The translations under genes were made by a program, and so were the position numbers. A stretch of 64,000 nucleotides of DNA from Halomonas campaniensis (GTDB lineage Bacteria > Pseudomonadota > Gammaproteobacteria > Pseudomonadales > Halomonadaceae): positions 208,052 to 272,051 of the forward strand of contig NZ_JPUA01000026.1 of the NCBI RefSeq assembly GCF_002211105.1. Direction: 5' to 3'. The notes under the pieces are model-generated. The model was not told the DNA's origin and made no database searches. It worked only from the letters and a program-made list of their open reading frames with translations. The stretch's first letter is position 1. The number at the start of each line of letters is the position of its first letter. Shown here piece after piece: positions 36,064-44,921 of the stretch.

Positions 36064-37296
36064 ATGCGTGAAGCTGCCAGTCAGGCTGAGTCGTGGCCAA
36101 AAGTCATCTTAACCGGCGCACAAATGCTGTTTGTGGCCTTTGGCGCCTTGGTATTAGTGCCGCTTTTGACAGGACTCGACCCCAGCGTTGCACTGTTCAC
36201 GGCGGGGGTGGGAACCTTGGTCTTCCATGCAGTGACCAAACAGAGCGTACCGGTATTTTTAGCCTCATCGTTTGCCTTTATTGCGCCTATTCAAGGCTCT
36301 GTGGCGAGCTTTGGCGTGCCTGCCACCATGGGTGGGCTGATGGCGGCTGGGCTGGTCTATGTGGCGATTTCCCAGGCTGTGCGCTTGAAAGGCACTGCCT
36401 GGTTGCACCGTTTACTGCCCGCTGTAGTGGTGGGGCCGGTGATTATGGTGATTGGCCTGGCGCTGGCGCCGGTAGCGGTTAGCATGGCGACCGGTGAAAC
36501 TAGCGACAACATCGGCTATGGTGCGGCGATTTTCCTCTCCATGACCAGCCTATTGGTGACATTAGTACTGGCTGTTTTTGGCCGTGGGCTACTGCGGCTG
36601 GTGCCCATTATGGGCGGCATTGTCACCGGCTATGTGTTGGCGCTATTGATGGGCGTCGTCGACTTTACACCGGTGAGGGAGGCTGCGTGGCTGTCGATAC
36701 CCAGCTTTACCGCCCCGAGTTTTCACTGGGCGGCCATTCTGTTTATGATTCCGGTCGCGATTGCCCCGGCGGTGGAGCACATTGGTGATATGGTGGCGAT
36801 TGGCTCGGTGACCCGCAAAAATTATCTTGAGAAACCTGGCTTACATCGCACTCTATTAGGTGACGGACTGGCGACTAGCGTGGCAGCACTCTTCGGCGGG
36901 CCGCCAAATACGACTTACTCGGAAGTCACCGGAGCGGTTACGCTCACGCGGGCATTTAATCCCAAGTACATGGTCGTTGCGGCGATGATTGCTATTGTGC
37001 TGGCATTTGTGTCCAAGCTTGGCGCGCTGTTACAGACTATTCCCGGCCCGGTAATGGGCGGTATCATGACGCTTCTGTTTGGCTCTATCGCAGTGGTCGG
37101 TATGAACACCCTGGTACGCGCCGGTCAGTCGTTGACTGCAGCGCGGAATCTGGTCGTGGTATCGCTAATACTGGTGTTTGGTATTGGCGGCATGCAGTTT
37201 GGCGGTGGCCAGTTTACGCTGCAAGGCGTTAGTCTGGCCGCCTTGGTGGGTATTACGTTGAACTGGCTATTACCCCGCGAGCAAGAGGGCGAGTAA
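36064..37296 (+). CDS. uraA: Uracil permease
   Basis: A 410-residue NCS2 protein of the UraA branch with 14 expected helices. It has the VPLLTGLDPSVALFTAGVGTL start, the acidic pair in PVAIAPAVEHIGDMVAIG and GGPPNTTYSE, features of uracil:proton symporters. It pairs with upp, as in E. coli. AGGAATT precedes the ATG. Confidence 0.93.
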   Translation: MREAASQAESWPKVILTGAQMLFVAFGALVLVPLLTGLDPSVALFTAGVGTLVFHAVTKQSVPVFLASSFAFIAPIQGSVASFGVPATMGGLMAAGLVYVAISQAVRLKGTAWLHRLLPAVVVGPVIMVIGLALAPVAVSMATGETSDNIGYGAAIFLSMTSLLVTLVLAVFGRGLLRLVPIMGGIVTGYVLALLMGVVDFTPVREAAWLSIPSFTAPSFHWAAILFMIPVAIAPAVEHIGDMVAIGSVTRKNYLEKPGLHRTLLGDGLATSVAALFGGPPNTTYSEVTGAVTLTRAFNPKYMVVAAMIAIVLAFVSKLGALLQTIPGPVMGGIMTLLFGSIAVVGMNTLVRAGQSLTAARNLVVVSLILVFGIGGMQFGGGQFTLQGVSLAALVGITLNWLLPREQEGE

Positions 37297-37368
37297 GCTA
37301 AGTGCGGGCATTGTAAGCGTCGCGTTGCTTGTAAAGTGCGTTTAGTGATTATCGGGAGTCTCGGCAGT

Positions 37369-37947
37369 ATGGAAAACGAACTAACCGCACCCTTTCCTAT
37401 CCTAGGGGTTGCTGCCTGGAGCGGCACTGGAAAAACGACCCTGTTAGAGAAGCTGCTGCCACGCTTGGGTGAGTATGGCTTGAAAGTCGCCGTGATCAAA
37501 CATGCTCACCACTCATTTGATGTCGACCAGCCCGGCAAAGATAGTTATAAACTGCGCAGCGCAGGTGCGGCACCGGTACTAGTGGCTTCTCGTCAGCGCT
37601 TTGCGCTGATGCAAGAAACCCCCGGCCAGGACGAGCCAGATTTAGCTGAGCTAATTGCCATGATGGTGCCGCACCACCCCGGCTTGTTGATTGTCGAAGG
37701 ATTCAAAGCTTGGCCAATCCCTAAGCTGGTTTTATACCGCGATGGGATTGGTGATCCTGCTATTTTATCCGACCGATGGGTTGAGGCGGCCGCACTCAGC
37801 GCGCCACCGCCTATCGACTTGGCGGCTTCGGTAGTTCAGTTAGATCTAGACGATAGTGAAGCAATAGCGCGCTGGATAGTCAGTTGGGTAAGCGCGAAAA
37901 ACGACGCTATATTTTCAAGTGCTTGGGCTTCAAAAAAGGAACGGTGA
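37369..37947 (+). CDS. mobB: Molybdopterin-guanine dinucleotide biosynthesis GTPase MobB
   Basis: A 192-residue P-loop protein that helps MobA in forming MGD from molybdopterin and GTP. Walker [16 protein letters not shown] is near residue 18, [28 protein letters not shown] is the family block, and LLIVEGFK is the Walker B region. ATG 37369 is ten bases after GGGAG. Its stop lies four bases before moaC; mobA itself is not here. Confidence 0.92.
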   Translation: MENELTAPFPILGVAAWSGTGKTTLLEKLLPRLGEYGLKVAVIKHAHHSFDVDQPGKDSYKLRSAGAAPVLVASRQRFALMQETPGQDEPDLAELIAMMVPHHPGLLIVEGFKAWPIPKLVLYRDGIGDPAILSDRWVEAAALSAPPPIDLAASVVQLDLDDSEAIARWIVSWVSAKNDAIFSSAWASKKER

Positions 37948-37951
37948 CAAT

Positions 37952-38749
37952 ATGCATCTTACCCACCTCAATACCCGTGGCGAAGCCAATATGGTGGATG
38001 TCGGCGATAAGCAGGAAACCCGCCGCGAAGCAGTCGCCTCGGGGCGCATTGTGATGCAGCCGGAAACGCTGAAATTACTTAGCGAAGGTGAATTGCCCAA
38101 GGGCGATGTGCTGGCCACCGCGCGTATCGCCGGTATCCAGGCGGCCAAACGCACCCATGAGCTGATTCCTCTCTGTCATTCATTGGCGCTCTCCAAGGTC
38201 TCGGTTGAGTTCGATATTGATTTGGCCGAGTCCTGCGTTCACGTGACCTCGCTGTGCCGTTTGAATGGCCGCACCGGGGTTGAAATGGAAGCCCTGACCG
38301 CCGTCTCGGTCGCCTGTTTGACGCTGTACGATATGTGCAAAGCGGTCGATAAAGGTATGCGTATTGAGGCCATTCAGCTCGACAGTAAGCAGGGTGGCCA
38401 GCGGGGTGACTACCAGCGCATGAGCGCCCAAGCACCAATAGTGACAGGCGATGGCGTAGCCGGGGAAGTCAGCTTGGGCGAACGCTGCCCTTCACCCTGC
38501 GTGCGGGTCAAGTTTTTAGCCGAACTGCGCGAGCGGGTAGGCGAAAGCGAGGCGGTTGTGAGCCTTGATCAGCTGGCTAGCCGTGACATTAGCGGATTAA
38601 AAGCCGCACTGGCGGAGCAGGATAGTCGCTTTAAACAGCTCACCGATCAGCGCACGCTTTGCGCGATTAACCAGGTGATGGCCAATGATGATGCGTTAGT
38701 GACCGATGATGACGAAGTGGCGTTTTTCCCGCCGGTGACTGGGGGGTAA
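37952..38749 (+). CDS. moaC: MoaC-MoaD fusion protein
   Basis: A 265-residue bifunctional protein. Residues 1-160 are MoaC, the cyclic pyranopterin monophosphate synthase, with Lys50 (ELPKGD), [10 protein letters not shown], Asp127 and Lys130 ([10 protein letters not shown]). Residues about 183-265 are a MoaD-type ubiquitin-like sulfur carrier ending in the required Gly-Gly (FFPPVTGG). There is no stop or frameshift between them, and a linker of about 22 residues joins the parts. AAGGA precedes the ATG. The moaE subunit follows after two bases, so MoaD's partner is at hand. Confidence 0.93.
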   Translation: MHLTHLNTRGEANMVDVGDKQETRREAVASGRIVMQPETLKLLSEGELPKGDVLATARIAGIQAAKRTHELIPLCHSLALSKVSVEFDIDLAESCVHVTSLCRLNGRTGVEMEALTAVSVACLTLYDMCKAVDKGMRIEAIQLDSKQGGQRGDYQRMSAQAPIVTGDGVAGEVSLGERCPSPCVRVKFLAELRERVGESEAVVSLDQLASRDISGLKAALAEQDSRFKQLTDQRTLCAINQVMANDDALVTDDDEVAFFPPVTGG

Positions 38750-38751
38750 GT

Positions 38752-39219
38752 GTGGATACTAAGCCAAATATTACAGTAGCAGTTCAAGCAGCCCCGTTCT
38801 CAATGGCTTACGGCTATGAGGATACCTTAGCGGGGCGCAGCGATATTGGCGCAGTGGTGAGTTTTACCGGACTCGTGCGTGATTTCAATGAAACGCCGGA
38901 CGTCACAGCGTTAACGCTGGAACACTACCCGGGCATGACCGAGCGCACGCTTAAGGAGATTGGTGAACAGGCATGGCAACGCTGGTCGCTCCAGGCGGTG
39001 CGGATTATTCATCGCGTTGGCTACCTGGAACCGGGCGATCCGATTGTGCGGGTGTTAGTGGCTAGTGCACATCGGCGTGAGGCGTTCAAAGCCTGCGATT
39101 TTATTATGGATTTTCTTAAAACCCAGGCGCCTTTCTGGAAGAAAGAGCACTCTACCCAGGGCGAATATTGGGTTAAAGAGCGCCACTCTGATCAACAAGA
39201 TGCGGAGCGCTGGCGTTGA
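38752..39219 (+). CDS. moaE: Molybdopterin synthase catalytic subunit
   Basis: A 155-residue subunit that, with thiocarboxylated MoaD, inserts the dithiolene sulfurs into precursor Z. Family motifs are GAVVSFTGLVRDFN, LEHYPGMTE, IIHRVGYLEPGDPIV, AHRREAF and the catalytic-lysine segments APFWKKE and YWVKER. The GTG start two bases after the moaCD stop has a GGGGGG purine run upstream. It is the last gene of mobB-moaCD-moaE. Confidence 0.94.
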   Translation: MDTKPNITVAVQAAPFSMAYGYEDTLAGRSDIGAVVSFTGLVRDFNETPDVTALTLEHYPGMTERTLKEIGEQAWQRWSLQAVRIIHRVGYLEPGDPIVRVLVASAHRREAFKACDFIMDFLKTQAPFWKKEHSTQGEYWVKERHSDQQDAERWR

Positions 39220-39290
39220 TGCTGCTCTGTGAAATAACGGCTTATTCCACCGCGGAAACCTGCCCTTGACCCACGGAGTGAGCAACCCTC

Positions 39291-40988
39291 CTAACGATTG
39301 GCGGCGTTGTCCAGAATGATAGGATCTGGCATTTCGGCGGCCATAATCTGTAGATGCACATCGGGCAGGTGCTGCATATGCTCCGTGAGCCAGTGAACCA
39401 AGCGGGGCTGCAATGCCTGTCGCAAGTCGGCGAGCGTCTCCGCGGTTATCTCCTCGAGCTGATCATCCAGCCAATCGCTGAAGCTATCTTCATCCAGTGG
39501 GCTGGCGTCTGCGGCATCCAGCATCAAACGACCAATGCGCGCCCACCCAGTGTCAGTAGCCGTCACCGGCAGTGCCAGGTATAAGCTGCCGCGACGGGCT
39601 TTCTTATTGGCATCGTTCACCTCCAAACCAGGGTGAGGCACTACGCTGTTTTGACTGACAATGCAGGGGGGCTGCGGGTAGCGCGCTTCGCAGTTCAATC
39701 CGTGGCTATCGAAACTGATGAGATCGCCGTTTATCGGCGTTAGCGTTGCGCTAATACCCAAACGCTTGGCAATGGCCTGATGTGCCTGCTGATGACGTGC
39801 TTCGCCATGCACCGGCATAAGATGTTTGGGTCTGACCCACTGATAGAGTTTTATCAGTTCATCCTCGGCAGGATGCCCTGTGGCGTGCAATTCAGGGTGG
39901 TTGACCTCGTCATAGAGGTTGACGCCCAACTGCGCCAAACGCTTTTTAAGCTGCTCGATGGGGCGTTCATTACCAGGAATGGCTTTAGCCGAAAATATCA
40001 CGTTGTCGCCTGACTGCAGGTCAACATAGGGGTGGCGGCCCTGGGCTAGGCGTTGTAGCGCAGCGCGGGGCTCCCCCTGGCTCCCTGTAGCGATAATCAC
40101 CACTTCATCCGGGGGGAGATACCCCAGGTCTTGATTGGGTACCAGTGGCGGCAAATCATCCATATAGCCGAGCCCCCGGGCAACGCTGACCATGCGCTCC
40201 ATTGAGCGACCCATTAAGCTGATGCGGCGGCCACATTGATGGGCTGCGCGTCCTATCGCTAAGACACGGGCAAGATTGCTGGCAAAGCAGGAGACCACCA
40301 CGCGGCCCTGGCAGTGACTCAGTGTTTTTGCCAGCGCCCGAGCCACATCCCCCTCGCTGCCAGAGTGGCCGGGCATGGGGGCGTTAGTGGAGTCGCCCAC
40401 TACCAGGTCAATCGGCGCAAGCGCCTTGAAGTGGGCCGCATTGATTGGCGTGCCGATGATAGGCTCTGGGTCGAGCTTCCAGTCGCCGGTATGTAAAACG
40501 CGATAGCCGCCGGCCATCATTACCAGCGCACAGCTTTCGGGAATCGAGTGGGTTAAAAGCAAGTAGCGCAGCGTGAAGGGCCCACTTTCTAGCGCCTCGC
40601 CAGGTTCAATGACGTGAATAGCCGCGCTGCTAAGCTGGTGTTCCGCAAACTTCAGGCGCAACAGCCCTGCCGCCAGTGGGGTGGCATAAATAGGGCAATT
40701 CCACATTGGCCAGAGCCAGGCTACCGCCCCAATATGGTCTTCATGGCCATGGGTGATAAATAGGGCTTTGGGTACGATTCCCAGTGCTTTCGGTGTGTCG
40801 AGATTGGGCACTTGTAGCGGCGAGTTGGGAAGATCCTGACGAATCATCATGCCGCAGTCCACGGCTATCCAGTGATCGTCATAACCGTATAGCGTTAGAT
40901 TCATTCCAATCTCACCACATCCCCCCAGCGGCAAAAGGCGCAGTGGTGGACGACGACGGGGACGAATTTGAACGCGTGATGAATGCAT
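39291..40988 (-). CDS. RNase J-type metallo-beta-lactamase/beta-CASP nuclease
   Basis: A 565-residue member of the ribonuclease J group. The beta-lactamase metal motif HGHEDH is at His80-His85, with a further HTGDWK, and the beta-CASP motifs GSQGEPRA, SAKAIPGNE and MPVHGEARH follow in order; the GGCGEIGMN opening is typical of RNase J. Length matches bacterial RNase J, although the C-terminal 130 residues have weak similarity to what I recall. RNase J is both a 5'-3' exonuclease and an endonuclease and is absent from E. coli. It is divergent from purU. Confidence 0.88.
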   Translation of the reverse strand: MHSSRVQIRPRRRPPLRLLPLGGCGEIGMNLTLYGYDDHWIAVDCGMMIRQDLPNSPLQVPNLDTPKALGIVPKALFITHGHEDHIGAVAWLWPMWNCPIYATPLAAGLLRLKFAEHQLSSAAIHVIEPGEALESGPFTLRYLLLTHSIPESCALVMMAGGYRVLHTGDWKLDPEPIIGTPINAAHFKALAPIDLVVGDSTNAPMPGHSGSEGDVARALAKTLSHCQGRVVVSCFASNLARVLAIGRAAHQCGRRISLMGRSMERMVSVARGLGYMDDLPPLVPNQDLGYLPPDEVVIIATGSQGEPRAALQRLAQGRHPYVDLQSGDNVIFSAKAIPGNERPIEQLKKRLAQLGVNLYDEVNHPELHATGHPAEDELIKLYQWVRPKHLMPVHGEARHQQAHQAIAKRLGISATLTPINGDLISFDSHGLNCEARYPQPPCIVSQNSVVPHPGLEVNDANKKARRGSLYLALPVTATDTGWARIGRLMLDAADASPLDEDSFSDWLDDQLEEITAETLADLRQALQPRLVHWLTEHMQHLPDVHLQIMAAEMPDPIILDNAANR

Positions 40989-41134
40989 CTGTTATGAAAA
41001 ACCTAAAAAGTAGTGACTTAACTATACGGGAAGGCAGGGGCGGCTAACAATCATCCTTGGCCTTCCGATACAATATGAGGCCTAAGCCGCTGGTTTGTCA
41101 TAATTACCTCAGAAATAGGTCAAGAGTAGCTCAC

Positions 41135-41989
41135 ATGTCTCATTATTATCGCTTAGTGGTTTCCTGTCCTGATCGAGTGGGCATTGTTGCACGTGTATCG
41201 AGTTTTATTGCCCAGCAGGGCGGCTCCATTACCGAAGCCAGCCAGCACTCCGATTTAGAAACCGGCTGCTTTTTTATGCGTTATGAAATTCTGGCGGATT
41301 CGGTGGGTATGTCGGTGGAAGCGCTACGCGATGCGTTTGCGCCAGTAGCCAGCGAATTCAATATGCAGTGGTCACTGGTGGATACCCAGCACCGCCGCCG
41401 TGTGGTGCTGATGGTGTCGCGAGAGTCACACTGCCTGGTCGATCTGCTTTACCGCTGGCAAGCGGGTGAGTTGGATTGCGATATTGTCGGCGTTATCTCC
41501 AATCATGACGATATGCGTTCTTTGACCGAGTGGTATGGCATTCCCTACCACCATGTCCCTGTCGACCCTGACAATAAGCAAGTGTCATTTGCCAAGGTGC
41601 AGGCCGAAATCGACAGTGCTCGCGCTGACTGCGTAGTGCTGGCACGCTATATGCAAATTCTGCCCCCCGAGCTGTGCGCGCGGTATGCGGGAAGAGTGAT
41701 CAATATTCACCACAGTTTTTTGCCCTCTTTTGCCGGCGCTAAACCCTATCACCAGGCTTACCAACGAGGCGTTAAACTGATTGGCGCTACCTGTCACTAT
41801 GTGACCGAGGAACTCGACGCAGGCCCTATCATCGAACAGGATATCCATCGCGTTAGCCACTGCCACACACCGACAGATTTGGTGCGCTTTGGTCGTGATG
41901 TCGAAAAAGCCGTGCTTGCCCGCGGTTTGCGTTGGCATTTAGAGGATCGTGTGCTGGTGCACGGCAATAAGACAGTAGTATTTAGCTAG
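41135..41989 (+). CDS. purU: Formyltetrahydrofolate deformylase
   Basis: A 284-residue hydrolase that turns 10-formyl-THF into formate and THF, balancing one-carbon units with purine synthesis. An N-terminal ACT domain (YYRLVVSCPDRVGIVARV, residues 1-80) precedes a PurN-like catalytic domain with NIHHSFLPSF and HYVTEELDAGPII. ATG 41135 follows AAGAG by eight bases; the in-frame extension to 41057 is rejected. Confidence 0.95.
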   Translation: MSHYYRLVVSCPDRVGIVARVSSFIAQQGGSITEASQHSDLETGCFFMRYEILADSVGMSVEALRDAFAPVASEFNMQWSLVDTQHRRRVVLMVSRESHCLVDLLYRWQAGELDCDIVGVISNHDDMRSLTEWYGIPYHHVPVDPDNKQVSFAKVQAEIDSARADCVVLARYMQILPPELCARYAGRVINIHHSFLPSFAGAKPYHQAYQRGVKLIGATCHYVTEELDAGPIIEQDIHRVSHCHTPTDLVRFGRDVEKAVLARGLRWHLEDRVLVHGNKTVVFS

Positions 41990-42023
41990 AGGCTTCCAAA
42001 CGCCATCGACCTGAGAGGCCGCC

Positions 42024-42695
42024 ATGTCATTCGCGCAAAGTGTTTTAGCGCCGTGGGCGCTGCTGCTCACCTGGCTACTCTCGTTAGCAGTTATCGCATG
42101 GGCGCTTTGGGGGCGGCCCTGGCAGGTGTTGATAGCGGATACCGCGCTTCAGCACCGCTGGCTGGGTGCTACCCTGGCGGTGATGTTGATGTGGCAGTTG
42201 CGTGCCCAGGCGGTTGATTGGCTAACGCTGCACCTTGTCTTTACGGTCTTGATGACACTCATTTTTAAAGCGCCATTAGCGCTGATTAGCAACGTGCTGA
42301 TCAATATCGCCATGGTGGTGATTGGCCGTAATGAGTGGTTACTACTGGGGGCAAACGTGCTGGTTACCGGGATCGTTCCGGCGGCCGTTATTGGCACGGT
42401 ATGGCGGCTGGTAGATCGCCGCCTGCCGGATAACCTGATGGTCTTTCTATTTGCCTGCGGCTTTTTTGGCGCGGCGCTGGCAACGCTGGGAGGAGGGCTG
42501 GCGACGGTGGTGCTGATTATCGTCGCGGGAACTGACCCTGAGGCGATCTATCTCGCCCAGGAGTACGCGCGTTTCTTGCCCCTGCTAATGCCTTCAGAGG
42601 CGTTTATTACCGGCATGCTGCTGAGCATCCTGCTGGTCTATCACCCGAATTGGGTGGCCACCTTCAATGACCACCGCTATATCGACATGCAGTAG
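42024..42695 (+). CDS. CbiM-like integral membrane protein
   Basis: A 223-residue protein with six to seven hydrophobic helices. The pattern of a GLVFT-like helix with FKAPLALISNVLINIAM and the later GGGLATVV and MPSEAFITGML resembles the energy-coupling factor permease CbiM family annotated in pseudomonads. No ECF ATPase or T-component gene is adjacent, so transport activity is not shown. It follows purU by 34 bases and converges on lexA, with only eight bases between the two stop codons. Confidence 0.6.
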   Translation: MSFAQSVLAPWALLLTWLLSLAVIAWALWGRPWQVLIADTALQHRWLGATLAVMLMWQLRAQAVDWLTLHLVFTVLMTLIFKAPLALISNVLINIAMVVIGRNEWLLLGANVLVTGIVPAAVIGTVWRLVDRRLPDNLMVFLFACGFFGAALATLGGGLATVVLIIVAGTDPEAIYLAQEYARFLPLLMPSEAFITGMLLSILLVYHPNWVATFNDHRYIDMQ

Positions 42696-42703
42696 CTTGG
42701 TGA

Positions 42704-43384
42704 CTAGCCGAGGGCTTGGCCGTTGCCGCCACGAATCACCCCAACACCGACGCCTTCGATATCGAGGGGCTGGGAGCGCAGGTCGATTTCAATGGGCGCA
42801 AAGTCAGGGTTCTCTGCAAACAGCGTTACTTGGTGGCCCTGGCGTTTAAAGCGCTTAACCGTTACTTCATCCTCCAGTCGGGCAACCACAATCTGGCCAT
42901 CGCGAACCCTGTCGGTGCGATGAACCGCCAATAAATCACCTTCCAAAATACCAATATCCTTCATTGAAAGACCGCGTACACGCAGCAGGTAGTCGGCTTT
43001 GGGGGTAAAGTATTCGGCTGGCAGTGGGCAGTAACGATCAATATGCTCCGCGGCTAAAATCGGACTGCCAGCGGCCACCTCCCCGATGACGGGCAGGCCA
43101 GCAGGCGCTGCCTCAATGTTGGCAGCAGGTAACGTAGTGACTGCGCTATCCAGAAGGTCCTGAGGTTCCTGGTTGGGCAGCCGTATGCCGCGTGATGTGT
43201 TGCGGATAATGCGAATAACCCCTTTTCGCTCCAGCGCGCGTAGGTGTTCTTCAGCCGCGTTGGGGGAGCGGAAGCCAAGTGCCTTGGCAATCTCGGCACG
43301 GGTAGGAGGGTAGCCAAATTCGCCCATCGTCTTAACGATAAAATCAAATACGTGCTGTTGGCGAGCGGTTAGCGGACGCGACAT
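42704..43384 (-). CDS. lexA: LexA SOS repressor
   Basis: A 226-residue repressor with an N-terminal winged helix (residues 1-70, [14 protein letters not shown] and [13 protein letters not shown]) and a C-terminal self-cleaving peptidase. The scissile bond is Ala105-Gly106 (GEVAAGSP), the nucleophile Ser140 (RGLSMKD) and the general base Lys177 (VTVKRF). GGAG lies six bases before ATG 43384. A weak SOS-box-like sequence lies 60 bases upstream. The lexA-psrA neighbourhood matches Pseudomonas. Confidence 0.97.
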   Translation of the reverse strand: MSRPLTARQQHVFDFIVKTMGEFGYPPTRAEIAKALGFRSPNAAEEHLRALERKGVIRIIRNTSRGIRLPNQEPQDLLDSAVTTLPAANIEAAPAGLPVIGEVAAGSPILAAEHIDRYCPLPAEYFTPKADYLLRVRGLSMKDIGILEGDLLAVHRTDRVRDGQIVVARLEDEVTVKRFKRQGHQVTLFAENPDFAPIEIDLRSQPLDIEGVGVGVIRGGNGQALG

Positions 43385-43443
43385 ACCAGACTCCATAAAT
43401 AGTGAATAGACAGTAACAAGTTAAATGGCAACTTAATCAACAA

Positions 43444-43459
43444 GTGGTTAAGTATACAG
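43444..43459 (-). promoter_or_regulatory. Degenerate SOS box upstream of lexA
   Basis: On the + strand, GTGG-N8-ACAG (43444-43459): the right half extends to TATACAGTA, an exact half of the gammaproteobacterial consensus TACTGTATATATATACAGTA, while the left half is poor. It suggests autoregulation of lexA. Confidence 0.45.
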
Positions 43460-43624
43460 TATGTCCCTCTGTCCAGTATATGCCTTGTGACTACCTAATA
43501 CCGAAGTCCATACAATTTTCCTAATCGTTTGAAACTAAGCTTTTGCTTATTTAACCCGTCATATTTTATCAATAAATCAAGCGTTGAGCCCGCCTACGTT
43601 ATGGCATAGTATTTTGCTATGTTT

Positions 43625-43638
43625 TAAACACCTGTTTC
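43625..43638 (+). promoter_or_regulatory. PsrA-box-like site before psrA
   Basis: TAAACACCTGTTTC: AAAC-N4-GTTT, matching the G/C-AAAC-N2-4-GTTT-G/C site described for Pseudomonas PsrA at all but the first base. It ends 13 bases before the psrA ATG, fitting autorepression. A second short palindrome, GTTTGAAAC, lies about 100 bases further up. Confidence 0.5.
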
Positions 43639-43651
43639 CCTGGAGAGCGAC

Positions 43652-44344
43652 ATGGCTCAATCTGATACGGTGACCCGTATACTCGATACCGCCGAGGTGC
43701 TGTTTGCAGAGCGGGGTTTTGCCGAGACTTCGCTGCGCAACATCACCAGCAAAGCGCGGGTTAACTTAGCCGCGGTTAATTACCATTTTGGTTCAAAAAA
43801 AGCCTTGATTCAGGCCGTTTTTGCCCGCTATCTGGACCCGTTTAATCAGCGTTTTCATACCGCGCTGGATGAGCTTGAAGGCCAACACGCCGGGCGCGTG
43901 ATCCCGCTTGAAACACTGCTAGAAACGATGGCTACAACCGTGCTTGCGGTACCCGCCGAGCGCAATAGCTTAAAAGTGTTTATGCGCTTGCTCGGCCTAG
44001 CCTACAGCCAGGCACAGGGCCATCTCAGGCGCTATATCCAGCAAGAGTATGGTGATGTGTTTACGCGCTTTACAGAGCTTGTGCGCAAAGCGACGCCGGA
44101 TCTACCCGATGCGGAGCGCTTTTGGCGGCTACACTTTATGTTAGGAACGGTAATCTTTACCCTGTCTGGCCTCGATGCGCTACGCGATATTGCCGAGAAG
44201 GATTACCACGAACAGGTCTCTGTACGTGATTTGGTCAGGCGGTTGCTCCCGGTGGTGGTGGCTGCCATGAATGCGCCGTTACCCATGACCCTTGAAGCAG
44301 CCAAACCTGAAGAAGGAAAACATGCGAACGCCTACGCTAGCTGA
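43652..44344 (+). CDS. psrA: TetR-family fatty-acid-responsive regulator PsrA
   Basis: A 230-residue regulator. The N-terminal helix-turn-helix (RILDTAEVLFAERGFAETSLRNI and VNLAAVNYHFGSKKALIQAV) closely follows Pseudomonas PsrA, which senses long-chain fatty acids and controls beta-oxidation and rpoS. The C-terminal ligand domain is of normal length. GGAG lies before the ATG. Position between lexA and nagZ supports the assignment. Its end overlaps the next gene by 23 bases. Confidence 0.88.
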   Translation: MAQSDTVTRILDTAEVLFAERGFAETSLRNITSKARVNLAAVNYHFGSKKALIQAVFARYLDPFNQRFHTALDELEGQHAGRVIPLETLLETMATTVLAVPAERNSLKVFMRLLGLAYSQAQGHLRRYIQQEYGDVFTRFTELVRKATPDLPDAERFWRLHFMLGTVIFTLSGLDALRDIAEKDYHEQVSVRDLVRRLLPVVVAAMNAPLPMTLEAAKPEEGKHANAYAS

Positions 44345-44858
44345 ACTACCGCCGACGGAGAATATCTGGCTGGAGATTGACACCGCTCAACAACGGCTAC
44401 GCTGCTGGCGTGGCCCGAAAGTGCTCCACGAGTGTGCCATCTCATCCGGTGCTGCCGGTAATGGAGAGCGCAATGGTAGCGGTAAAACGCCGCATGGTTG
44501 GCACTATGTGCGTGCCGCTATTGGTGAAGATATGCCCGAAAATGCGGTGTTTCGAGGCCGTCGCTGGACGGGCGAGACCTTTTCCGCCGCACTCGCCGAA
44601 GCGCACCCGGAGCGTGACTGGATTTTGACCCGCATCCTGTGGCTGTGTGGATTGGAAAAGGGCGTGAATCGCGGTGGGCAGGTGGATTCTCAGCGGCGCT
44701 ATATTTATCTTCACGGTACGCCGCCTGACGAACCCATGGGGGTGGCTGCCTCTCATGGCTGTATTCGTTTACGCAATAGTGATTTGCTCTACATTTATTC
44801 ATTAGCCTTACCGGGTACCCCTGTGTGGCTGCACGGTGGCCGCCAGTCCTTCGATTAA
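44322..44858 (+). CDS. Signal-less YkuD-domain (L,D-transpeptidase-type) protein, possible L,D-carboxypeptidase
   Basis: A 178-residue protein that is almost all YkuD domain, with the catalytic SHGCIRL motif (His145, Cys147), His131 in YLHGTP and a GSGKTPHG strand. There is no signal peptide or membrane helix, so it should be cytoplasmic. The Acinetobacter protein ElsL is a YkuD enzyme of this kind that trims tetrapeptide to tripeptide during wall recycling. The next gene, nagZ, is also a recycling enzyme. AAGGA precedes ATG 44322. The exact reaction is inference. Confidence 0.8.
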   Translation: MRTPTLAELPPTENIWLEIDTAQQRLRCWRGPKVLHECAISSGAAGNGERNGSGKTPHGWHYVRAAIGEDMPENAVFRGRRWTGETFSAALAEAHPERDWILTRILWLCGLEKGVNRGGQVDSQRRYIYLHGTPPDEPMGVAASHGCIRLRNSDLLYIYSLALPGTPVWLHGGRQSFD

Positions 44859-44865
44859 CCAGATT

Positions 44866-44893
44866 TTGACACCGCTAGACGATCGTCTAGAAT
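44866..44893 (+). promoter_or_regulatory. nagZ promoter containing a 16-bp perfect palindrome
   Basis: TTGACA (44866-44871), 16 bases, TAGAAT (44888-44893). CTAGACGATCGTCTAG (44875-44890) is a perfect 16-bp palindrome filling the spacer and overlapping the -10. That arrangement is typical of a repressor operator of the TetR kind. nagZ begins 29 bases after the -10. Confidence 0.7.
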
Positions 44894-44921
44894 CATCGCC
44901 CCTTTTAATGGATCAATCACG

